Positions 30,197-36,941 of a stretch of DNA of 52,056 bases are shown here, piece by piece. Origin of the DNA: a virus; IMG/VR virus record IMGVR_UViG_3300017735_000012, positions 1 to 52,056 of that record. One strand, written 5' to 3'. The stretch's first letter is position 1; the number at the start of each line of letters is the position of its first letter. The translations under genes and the position numbers were made by a program. The notes beneath the pieces were generated by a model. That model was not told where the DNA came from. It did no database searches and saw only the letters and a program-made list of their open reading frames with translations.

Positions 30197-30820
30197 ATGA
30201 GAAGTGTTTTGTTAATGGCAGGTGTGTTAGGTCTATCTGCATGTAGTGATAAATTGCCACCAAATTTGGCAATGTCTGAAAAAGAATTTGAATATCGTAC
30301 TGAACAAGTCGAAAAACAAATTGATGATATGCCTAAGTGGTATACAAATATCCCAAAAGAAGATGATGCTGTATACGCAGTTGGTACTGCAGTCACACCA
30401 GATCTGCAGCTTTCAGTAGATATCGCAGTACTATCAGCTAAGACTACACTCGCTGATCGTGTTGATAGTCGTATTCGATCTCAGCTAAAAACATTTAAGT
30501 CTAAGTTGGGTTCTACTGACTTTGATTCAAACGTTGCTGTTGAGTTTGAACAAGTTACACGTAATCTTATTGCAGACGCTGATGTAGCTGGATATACAGT
30601 CAAAGAAAATGTGATTGTCCAGAATGGTACGCAATATCGATCATACGTTTTGCTTGAGTATAAAAACGAAGTAGCTAATCGAGTGATTCAAACTCGACTT
30701 GCCAAGAATAATGTACTGTTGTCTAAGCTTAAGTCTACGCAAGCATGGAAAGAACTTGACATAAACGTTGAAGCTCAACAACAAGCAGAAGTAAATACGT
30801 TAAAGGCATTAGCTGAATGA
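30197..30820 (+). CDS. LPP20-like lipoprotein
   Basis: About 207 residues from ATG 30197. MRSVLLMAGVLGLSAC is a lipoprotein signal with the lipidated Cys16. The mature region begins with a linker and has PKWYTNIPKEDDAVYAVGTA, DIAVLSAKTTLADRVDSRIR and TVKENVIVQNGTQYRSYVLL, the order of the LPP20 family of outer-membrane lipoproteins. A phage copy could alter host surface or block superinfection; neither is shown. It overlaps the FabF-like gene by 4 nt. Confidence 0.8.
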   Translation: MRSVLLMAGVLGLSACSDKLPPNLAMSEKEFEYRTEQVEKQIDDMPKWYTNIPKEDDAVYAVGTAVTPDLQLSVDIAVLSAKTTLADRVDSRIRSQLKTFKSKLGSTDFDSNVAVEFEQVTRNLIADADVAGYTVKENVIVQNGTQYRSYVLLEYKNEVANRVIQTRLAKNNVLLSKLKSTQAWKELDINVEAQQQAEVNTLKALAE

Positions 30821-31977
30821 TAAAAAGAGTTGCTGTAACTGGCATTGGAATGATCGATGCATGTGGTAATAATACTACCATGTGCTTCGATAATGTATTA
30901 AATGAAAAAGATTTTGCAAAACCGATTGCAGATTTTTATACATTACCTGAGCATTTTTCAGACAAAGCAAAAGCAGATGCATGTCGATCTCCGATTGGAT
31001 TAGCACCAAACGAAGATTGGATAACTATATCTGACGCACATAGAACTAAGTATATGCCGCGTTATATGCATTATGGCATTCATGCTGTAGAACAAGCATT
31101 AGAGATGTCAGGAGTTAAAATCACTCCGAATGTTGGTGTCTTTATATCTAACGTTACTCATAATGAGAACGAATACGTCGACACAATGCTTGGTAGAATA
31201 TCGCCACTAAAGGCAGTTAATATCCCTCATGATGCACTATGTGGTTATATCTCTCAACATTATGGATATACTGGTCAAAACATGAGCTTCCAAGCTGCAT
31301 GTGCAACTGGTCTTGCAACTATTGATTATGGCATGAAAGTCATAGATCAATATGACTACGTAATTGTTGGTGGTGCAGATGCTGGTATTAACGAAATCGA
31401 TATTGCGTTATTTTCTTTCTTACGTGCATTAGGTACAGAATCAAAACCATTTGATGAAAACAGAGATGGCTTTATTATGGGTGAAGGTTCGGGTGTATTA
31501 ATTTTAGAGTCAGAAGAAAAGGCACGTAAAAGAGGGGCAAATGTAATAGCATGGTTGCATGAAGCTGGACATGCGTCAGATGCGTGGGATAGAACAGCGC
31601 CATCTGGTGAAGGTGCTAAGACCGCAATGTTTGATGCGATTTACGCAGGAGGTTTTCCTGATGTTGTAAATGCGCATGGCACTAGCACTCCAGCTGGAGA
31701 TGAAGTAGAATATAAAAGCATACGTGAAGTTACATCTGCAGACATCTACTCAGTTAAGGGTAAGATTGGCCATACGTTTGCTGCAGCTGGTGTTTTAGAA
31801 ACAATTTATTCTATCTTATCAATGCAAAATGGAGTAATCCCACCCTGTCACAACACGCGTGTACCTGCATTCGATGTTGTGACGAAGCCTACGAGGGGTG
31901 AGTTTAAGAAGACATTAAACAATTCTTTTGGCTTTGGTGGTAAATGTATCTCACAAATAATCACAATTGGTAAATAA
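30817..31977 (+). CDS. Beta-ketoacyl-ACP synthase (FabF/KAS II-like)
   Basis: A 386-residue thiolase-fold protein slightly shorter than FabF (about 412). It condenses malonyl-ACP with acyl-ACP in fatty-acid elongation. Catalytic residues: Cys162 in SFQAACATGL, His287 in VNAHGTSTPAGD, and Lys314/316 with His319 in SVKGKIGHTFAAAG; NSFGFGG near the end is also typical. All needed residues are present, so it should be active. It sits in an operon with envelope proteins and, together with the two desaturases, forms a lipid-modifying set. Confidence 0.9.
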   Translation: MIKRVAVTGIGMIDACGNNTTMCFDNVLNEKDFAKPIADFYTLPEHFSDKAKADACRSPIGLAPNEDWITISDAHRTKYMPRYMHYGIHAVEQALEMSGVKITPNVGVFISNVTHNENEYVDTMLGRISPLKAVNIPHDALCGYISQHYGYTGQNMSFQAACATGLATIDYGMKVIDQYDYVIVGGADAGINEIDIALFSFLRALGTESKPFDENRDGFIMGEGSGVLILESEEKARKRGANVIAWLHEAGHASDAWDRTAPSGEGAKTAMFDAIYAGGFPDVVNAHGTSTPAGDEVEYKSIREVTSADIYSVKGKIGHTFAAAGVLETIYSILSMQNGVIPPCHNTRVPAFDVVTKPTRGEFKKTLNNSFGFGGKCISQIITIGK

Positions 31978-31981
31978 AACA

Positions 31982-32010
31982 TGTACAAATGCAAAAAACT
32001 ATGGTAGAAT
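31982..32010 (+). promoter_or_regulatory. Sigma70-type promoter
   Basis: TGTACA (31982-31987), 17 bp, TAGAAT (32005-32010) preceded by TGG. Precedes the 55-residue coiled-coil gene. Confidence 0.75.
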
Positions 32011-32033
32011 AGATCCAGAATAAAGGAGTGATT

Positions 32034-32201
32034 ATGGAACTTTCTGATAAAGAACGCATTACTCTTCTTGAACAAAACGTTGCAGAATTACAAGAATGTT
32101 TGTATACTGCATATAAAAGGATAGGAGATCTAAATGAGCGGAATGCATATGATTCGGGGGATGTCAAGCCTCAACAGAAAACAGTCAAAGAAGAATCGTA
32201 A
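32034..32201 (+). CDS. 55-residue coiled-coil protein
   Basis: ATG 32034 follows AAAGGAG at 7 nt spacing and the frame ends at TAA 32199-32201. The product (MELSDKERITLLEQNVAELQ, ECLYTAYKRIGDLNERNAYD) is a strongly heptad-like coiled coil with a polar tail. Small proteins of this LLExxVxELQ type are common in T4-like cyanophages. It overlaps the next gene by 68 nt in another frame, which is unusual but both have ribosome sites. Confidence 0.65.
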   Translation: MELSDKERITLLEQNVAELQECLYTAYKRIGDLNERNAYDSGDVKPQQKTVKEES

Positions 32202-32496
32202 ACCTGGCTGGGAAAAAGCCAAAGCAGAACATGATAAGTGGTTGATGGCACGAGGTGTCCATCCTACTCAACTCAAACAGAAAGAGAAAGTCAATGTCAC
32301 GTCACTTCCGAGCTATTCAACAGAATGTACGTCAGTCTCAACGTCGGACATCATCGTTCCGATCGCAGGAAAACGAGCAGCAAACGAATACTCAGGAGAC
32401 TACATTGTCGGACTTGCCACTCTCCACAAGTCAAACACAGTCCCAGTTGGCAAAGGTGATTCCCCTGAAGAATACGCCAAAATGAGACGAAATTAA
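32134..32496 (+). CDS. Conserved phage protein, MHKSN-type
   Basis: A 120-residue basic protein with GGAG 8 nt upstream; ATG 32161 is an alternative. KKNRKPGWEKAKAEHDKWLM, LPSYSTECTSVSTSDIIVPI and YSGDYIVGLATLHKSNTVPV follow a pattern I know from many phages, where the last part usually reads GxATMHKSNxVPV and ends MRRN. The function is unknown. The N-terminal basic stretch suggests nucleic-acid binding. Confidence 0.75.
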   Translation: MSGMHMIRGMSSLNRKQSKKNRKPGWEKAKAEHDKWLMARGVHPTQLKQKEKVNVTSLPSYSTECTSVSTSDIIVPIAGKRAANEYSGDYIVGLATLHKSNTVPVGKGDSPEEYAKMRRN

Positions 32497-32506
32497 TTTT
32501 AATTAA

Positions 32507-32549
32507 ATGCGTTTTAGGCATGTACAAACGGCTAAAACTGTGGTAGAAT
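32507..32549 (+). promoter_or_regulatory. Sigma70-type promoter with ATGC-N7-GCAT element
   Basis: ATGC-GTTTTAG-GCAT (32507-32521), TGTACA (32521-32526), 17 bp, TAGAAT (32544-32549) with TGG upstream. Nearly the same unit as at 27514. Confidence 0.85.
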
Positions 32550-32584
32550 AGATCTATAAAATGAAACTTAGCTGAGGAGCTACA

Positions 32585-32779
32585 ATGTCTATTACAAAAT
32601 CACATGCTTACAAATATGGTGAATTAAAAGTTGCGGCTGAGGCTGCAGCTAATGCCATGTTAAACTTTAAACATCTTAATGATCGTCTTCTTACCGAATT
32701 TGAAATTCAATTTCTCGAGAGTCGTGCACAATCTGTGCTTAATCTAATTAAAGAACAAGACGAGCGAGGTGCAGCATAA
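32585..32779 (+). CDS. Early-type small helical protein (64 residues)
   Basis: The 64-residue protein starts behind GAGGAG. It is helical and alanine-rich (GELKVAAEAAANAMLNFKHL, EFEIQFLESRAQSVLNLIKE). Not recognised. Its stop overlaps the next start by one base. Confidence 0.65.
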   Translation: MSITKSHAYKYGELKVAAEAAANAMLNFKHLNDRLLTEFEIQFLESRAQSVLNLIKEQDERGAA

Positions 32780-33912
32780 TGGCTATGCGTAAAAAACAAA
32801 AGAAGTTACCTCGTCGTAATCGGACAGGACTAGCAGCTGCTCCCCTTGAAAAGGGTTTTGAGGCGGTGCAGTCCTACTTTCAAACAGAAGTATCGAATGC
32901 AGATATTTCAAAGGTACTCAAAACCTTTATTCGAGATAAGTTTAAGAATTCAATCAATAAAGATTATGTTCTTGCTTGTCCTGAATATAAGTTTACAGCT
33001 GTGCCATATCAAGCAGCAACAGCTTTTTGGTTGACACATACTACGAGAAAGGACGATGATTATCGTTCTAGAAGTTATTCAGATGCTTTGTCAAAATATC
33101 TATCTCAACTCATTGCAATGGGCAAAGATCTTTATTTTGAGAAGCAAGCTAAACTAAAAGATTCTGCTGCTGTAAGATCTATCTCTCCTATGGAAAGACT
33201 ACAGCGTAAGATTAGTAATACTATTATGCAAGATCTTCTTGATCTTGAAGATAAATGGATCGAAGGTGAAGATGCTACCTTAGATCTATATCAAGAGTTT
33301 AAGCGTCATGGTCTACCATCTTCTGCTACTAAAGCTGTTCGCAATGTAGTAGATGGTTGGTTACAAGATTATAATGACGCTTATACGAAGGCATGTCCAG
33401 ATGCAGTTGAGGGTTATTCACATTTAAGTCGCGTGCAATTACGCAAACGCGTACAAGCCTGTGAATCAATGCTTGCTGATCTAGATCGTCTTCAGTCTGC
33501 TGCTAAAGCAACACGCAAATCACGCGTAAAACAACCAAAGGCAGCAGACAAGCAAGTTACAAAACTGCAGTATAAGAAAGAGGATAATGACTACAAGATC
33601 GTATCTGTAGCTCCTCTCTCGATGATCGGTGGTCATCGCCTCTTTACCTTCAATGTGAAAACACGGGTAATTACTGAGTTTGTAACTTCATCCGCAAAGG
33701 GCTTCGAAGTCAGTGGTACTACTTTGAAAAACATTGATACATCATTGAGTAGGTCTACTCGACTTCGAAAGCCCGATGCATTTCTTCCTGTTGTCTTAAA
33801 AAAGACTCCTAACCAAATTGATAAGGAATGGAAGACACTCACAACTAAAGCGACTGTACCAAACGGTCGAATTAACAAAGACACAGTCTTACTAAGGGTT
33901 ATTGATAAATGA
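32779..33912 (+). CDS. Conserved T4-like marine phage protein (377 residues)
   Basis: A 377-residue protein with a basic N-terminus (MRKKQKKLPRRNRTG), a long helical centre (PMERLQRKISNTIMQDLLDL, VQLRKRVQACESMLADLDRL) and a compact C-terminal domain (KLQYKKEDNDYKIVSVAPLS, GHRLFTFNVKTRVITEF, LKNIDTSLSRSTRLRKPDAF). I recall similar large hypothetical proteins in marine T4-like phages without function. Location directly before gp33 and gp32 suggests a replication or transcription role; this is inference. Confidence 0.75.
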   Translation: MAMRKKQKKLPRRNRTGLAAAPLEKGFEAVQSYFQTEVSNADISKVLKTFIRDKFKNSINKDYVLACPEYKFTAVPYQAATAFWLTHTTRKDDDYRSRSYSDALSKYLSQLIAMGKDLYFEKQAKLKDSAAVRSISPMERLQRKISNTIMQDLLDLEDKWIEGEDATLDLYQEFKRHGLPSSATKAVRNVVDGWLQDYNDAYTKACPDAVEGYSHLSRVQLRKRVQACESMLADLDRLQSAAKATRKSRVKQPKAADKQVTKLQYKKEDNDYKIVSVAPLSMIGGHRLFTFNVKTRVITEFVTSSAKGFEVSGTTLKNIDTSLSRSTRLRKPDAFLPVVLKKTPNQIDKEWKTLTTKATVPNGRINKDTVLLRVIDK

Positions 33913-34151
33913 CAGTTGAAACACAATTTCTAAATAAATCACGGTTCTCTAAACTCATTGAATCTACAGTCTCTGAATTAAAGATTAGTTATATGGAAGC
34001 TATCTTATATTTGTGTGACAAGAATGAAATTGAACCAGAAGATATGAAGAAGTTTGTATCTCCTATTATTAAAGATAAACTAGAGGCCGAAGCAATGGCT
34101 CTTAACTTCTTGCCAAAAACCAATAGTATAGACTCATCTCTTTTTGAATGA
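33909..34151 (+). CDS. gp33: gp33, late-transcription co-activator
   Basis: An 80-residue protein. LKISYMEAILYLCDKNEIEP, EDMKKFVSPIIKDKLEAEAM and LNFLPK are the family pattern of gp33, which in T4 links RNA polymerase and the sliding clamp to late promoters. As in T4, gp33 precedes gp32, although the helicase loader gp59 found between them in T4 is absent. It overlaps the gene upstream by 4 nt. The TATAAATA boxes before virion genes in this window are its expected targets. Confidence 0.85.
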   Translation: MTVETQFLNKSRFSKLIESTVSELKISYMEAILYLCDKNEIEPEDMKKFVSPIIKDKLEAEAMALNFLPKTNSIDSSLFE

Positions 34152-34167
34152 GATGATTATATATAGA

Positions 34168-34196
34168 TTTACATTACAGCAATACTGTGGTATAAT
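34168..34196 (+). promoter_or_regulatory. Sigma70-type promoter of gp32
   Basis: TTTACA (34168-34173), 17 bp, TATAAT (34191-34196) with GTGG upstream. The gp32 start is 33 nt further on, behind AAGGA. Confidence 0.8.
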
Positions 34197-34217
34197 ACAG
34201 CAATATTTCAGCAATAC
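34177..34217 (+). repeat. Three CAGCAATA repeats in the gp32 promoter and leader
   Basis: CAGCAATAC at 34177-34185, CAGCAATA at 34198-34205 and CAGCAATAC at 34209-34217. The first is in the promoter spacer, the other two in the leader just before the ribosome site. They may form an operator or gp32-binding stretch. Confidence 0.6.
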
Positions 34218-34229
34218 AAGGAAACAAAA

Positions 34230-35132
34230 ATGTCATTTGAAAATATGAAACGCAATCGCGATCAAATCTCTAAACTCGTTCAAGCTGCCGAATCAGTCGG
34301 CGGTGGTGAAAAGAAAAACTATGATGATGATCGAGTTTGGAAACCAACTGTAGATAAAGCGGGAAATGGATATGCAGTCTTACGATTCCTTCCAGCAAAA
34401 GAAGGTGAAGATCTACCATGGGTACGATACTGGGACCATGGCTTCAAAGGTCCTACAGGTCAATGGTATATCGAAAACAGCCTTACTTCTATTGGTCAAC
34501 CTGACCCTGTTGGCGAACTCAACTCAAGACTGTGGAATTCTGGGGTTGAAGCCGATAAAGAAAAAGCACGATCACAAAAGCGACGTCTGCATTATGTAGT
34601 AAACGCTCTTGTTGTGCAAGATCCATCTGCACCGCATAACGAAGGTCGTGTAGTTCTATATAAATTTGGTAAGAAAATCTTTGATAAGATTATGGATGTT
34701 ATGCAACCTCAATTTGCAGACGAACAGCCAGTAAATCCTTTTGATTTCTGGGAAGGTGCTGACTTTAAATTGAAGATTCGTCAAGTTGAAGGTTATCGTA
34801 ACTATGACAAATCAGAATTTGCAAGTCCTTCTGCTATGTCTGATGATGAAGCACGTCTTGAAGGTGTGTATAATCAACTGCATTCTCTTTCAGAGTTTAC
34901 TGAACCAAAAAATTACAAATCATATGATGAGCTAAAAGCTAAGCTATCACGTGTTCTTGGAGAAGATGCAGGATTTGGTTCACCTTTGATGGCAGAAGAG
35001 CGCATGATGAATACACCTGTTATGCAACCTGAAATCCCAGTCGCAGAACCAGTTACAGCAGAACAAGTAACTAATACTGATGATATGGATGATACGATGT
35101 GTTACTTTGCTAAATTAGCAAACGACGACTAA
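34230..35132 (+). CDS. gp32: gp32, single-stranded DNA-binding protein
   Basis: A 300-residue protein (T4 gp32 has 301). The basic N-terminus (MSFENMKRNRDQISKLVQA) is the cooperativity domain; the OB core is visible in GYAVLRFLPAKEGEDLPWVR, LHYVVNALVVQDPSAPHNEG and FKLKIRQVEGYRNYD; the C-terminus is acidic (TNTDDMDDTMCYFAKLANDD). The Cys residues that bind zinc in T4 gp32 are missing: the matching stretch reads WYIENSLTSIGQPDPVGELN. It coats and protects ssDNA during replication and recombination. The stop overlaps that of the convergent tape-measure-like gene. Confidence 0.9.
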   Translation: MSFENMKRNRDQISKLVQAAESVGGGEKKNYDDDRVWKPTVDKAGNGYAVLRFLPAKEGEDLPWVRYWDHGFKGPTGQWYIENSLTSIGQPDPVGELNSRLWNSGVEADKEKARSQKRRLHYVVNALVVQDPSAPHNEGRVVLYKFGKKIFDKIMDVMQPQFADEQPVNPFDFWEGADFKLKIRQVEGYRNYDKSEFASPSAMSDDEARLEGVYNQLHSLSEFTEPKNYKSYDELKAKLSRVLGEDAGFGSPLMAEERMMNTPVMQPEIPVAEPVTAEQVTNTDDMDDTMCYFAKLANDD

Positions 35133-36754
35133 GGGCTTAAAAACATATTGTCTGTTGTATCAACAGACGGTCCAAAGCTTGTAACTAAACCTTGACTTGT
35201 TGACGCATCGACACTTGTATTTGTCGGTGCGTTGACTATTTGGGTTCCAGCAGCTTGAGCTCCCATTGCATGGTATGCCGCGGCATCAGACATTGCTGCA
35301 CCAGATTGAGGAGTCGCACGACTTACTGTAGATCGACTAGACGGAGTAGATGATACAAAATCTGGTACACCTGGTGAAGATGTTCCTAAACTTTGTGCTG
35401 GTGCTGCAGTACCTTCTCCGTTTAAAGCATCATTTACTATCTCAGGAAACGCATCAACATTTTGGCCAAGTAAGTATTGTGCTAAGCCTTTAGCAATCAT
35501 ATCACCAAAGAAGTAACCTCCCATACCACCGAGTGCACCTAATAGTGGAGACATTACAACTGCAGCAGGACCTGTCAATCCACCAAGTGCCAAACCAGCT
35601 ATACCACCTAAAGTACTACCACCTAAACCACCTAATATACCAGACATACCAGCAACTTTATCGGTTACAGAACCAGGACTTGTTAGAAGCTGGAAGAGAT
35701 CTAATGCTGCAAATGCTTGTGCTATACCAGGAACACGCAATAGGTTTTTTAATTTAGGAAACTTTTTGCCTATTTCAGTAACATCTGATGCCTTTACCAT
35801 TTTACCTTTATCATTATGAAATCTACCAGTTTTTTTATTAAATGTTACTTTACTTCCATCTTTTAGTTTTCCTTGAGAGCTTGCTGGACCTTTCGGATCT
35901 TTAGTAAGAGCATTTACATCTGTTTTATTTTTACCTAGCATAGCCATTATGCCCGCTTTTGCCGCTGTAAATGGCAACATAAGACCACGCAATGCTAAGG
36001 AGATTGCTTTACCAGGAGCGAATAATGTAAATAATCCTGCCATTGCAATAGCTACACTATCAATCTCTGCGAGAAACCCGTCAAAGTCACCTTGCAATAA
36101 TGCATCGATACCATCAAGTGCACTACCTACAGTAGTTGTAATACTTGTTAATATATCTCCTATACTTGGTAATTGTATATCAAACATTTTAAAGAATTTA
36201 GTAGATAGAACGCCAAAGCTATCTCCAATTTTATTCATCTTTTCTATATTATCATCAGTAAGTACAGCACCAAGAACTGCACCAATAGCAGCAAACTTTG
36301 CGCCAAATATTAATCCGAGACCACCAATTGATAATGATCTCTCGACTACATCTCGCATATCTTTGCTTACACCGTCTACATTTTCAAATACAAAATCAGC
36401 GATTTCATCGGCTAACATAGTAATAATTAAACCTGGAATACCGCGCTTTAATAATGCACTACCAATACCAGCTAATGAGCCCATCATACCAGCGCCCGTA
36501 AGTCCACCTAAAAACGGTAAAGCAAATCCTTTTGACTCTCCACCTCGAGCTGTTGATACGTTATCTTTTCTTTGTGCTTCTTGTGCTTGGTTGCGACCTT
36601 CAATATCAGCTTCAAGAGATTCTGATTCTGCTTCTCTCAACTCTTGAAAGAATTTGTCAAAGCGACGATCAAGTCGTTTTAACACCCGAGTTTGCGCCTC
36701 GTTGCCAGCTTGTTGATCTTCTAAAGATTTATTAATATCAGCTAAAGTTGCCAT
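35129..36754 (-). CDS. Tape-measure/baseplate hub protein (gp29-like position)
   Basis: A 541-residue protein. The N-terminus is helical (ADINKSLEDQQAGNEAQTRV), then come hydrophobic glycine-rich blocks (FLGGLTGAGMMGSLAGIGSA, GLGLIFGAKFAAIGAVLGAV, LGGLGGSTLGGIAGLALGGL) and a Ser/Thr/Pro-rich end. Such a profile is usual for phage tail tape-measure proteins, and the position after gp26 and gp51-like genes matches T4 gp29. It would set tail length and be ejected with DNA. The start has GAGG 9 nt upstream. I infer the gp29 role from shape and order, not from a sequence match. Confidence 0.65.
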   Translation of the reverse strand: MATLADINKSLEDQQAGNEAQTRVLKRLDRRFDKFFQELREAESESLEADIEGRNQAQEAQRKDNVSTARGGESKGFALPFLGGLTGAGMMGSLAGIGSALLKRGIPGLIITMLADEIADFVFENVDGVSKDMRDVVERSLSIGGLGLIFGAKFAAIGAVLGAVLTDDNIEKMNKIGDSFGVLSTKFFKMFDIQLPSIGDILTSITTTVGSALDGIDALLQGDFDGFLAEIDSVAIAMAGLFTLFAPGKAISLALRGLMLPFTAAKAGIMAMLGKNKTDVNALTKDPKGPASSQGKLKDGSKVTFNKKTGRFHNDKGKMVKASDVTEIGKKFPKLKNLLRVPGIAQAFAALDLFQLLTSPGSVTDKVAGMSGILGGLGGSTLGGIAGLALGGLTGPAAVVMSPLLGALGGMGGYFFGDMIAKGLAQYLLGQNVDAFPEIVNDALNGEGTAAPAQSLGTSSPGVPDFVSSTPSSRSTVSRATPQSGAAMSDAAAYHAMGAQAAGTQIVNAPTNTSVDASTSQGLVTSFGPSVDTTDNMFLSP

Positions 36755-36755
36755 A

Positions 36756-36941
36756 TTATCCTCGTTGTTGCTGAGCTTGTAATTCTTTTTCTTTCAATTC
36801 GTCGAGTAGCATAGTAATATAAATTTCCCTCTCCCACGGAATCATAGTGTCAAGATCATATAACGAATAATGGAAATTCTGCAATAACTGGTAGTTTACT
36901 CTATAAAAGTTCTCAAGACTATCGTGTGAGAGGTTTATTAA
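36756..36941 (-). CDS. gp51-like hub assembly protein, made by -1 frameshift?
   Basis: A 61-codon minus-strand frame from TTA 36941-36939 to TAA 36758-36756. It reads LINLSHDSLENFYRVNYQLL, QNFHYSLYDLDTMIPWEREI, YITMLLDELKEKELQAQQQ, a pattern known to me from small gp51-type baseplate hub assembly proteins of marine T4-like phages (YYRxNFxLxxxxxYS...MIPWERxIY). There is no ATG, GTG or TTG before the conserved part. The frame is -1 relative to gp26 and begins right after the eight-T run at its end, so it is most simply a frameshift extension of gp26. Unusual non-ATG initiation is the alternative. Confidence 0.65.
   Translation of the reverse strand, partial: LINLSHDSLENFYRVNYQLLQNFHYSLYDLDTMIPWEREIYITMLLDELKEKELQAQQQRG

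Noticed and set aside
35949-36647. 232-residue plus-strand open frame
   Set aside because: It is antisense to the tape-measure-like gene, mirrors its Gly/Ala codons, and lacks a ribosome site or family resemblance. A shadow frame.
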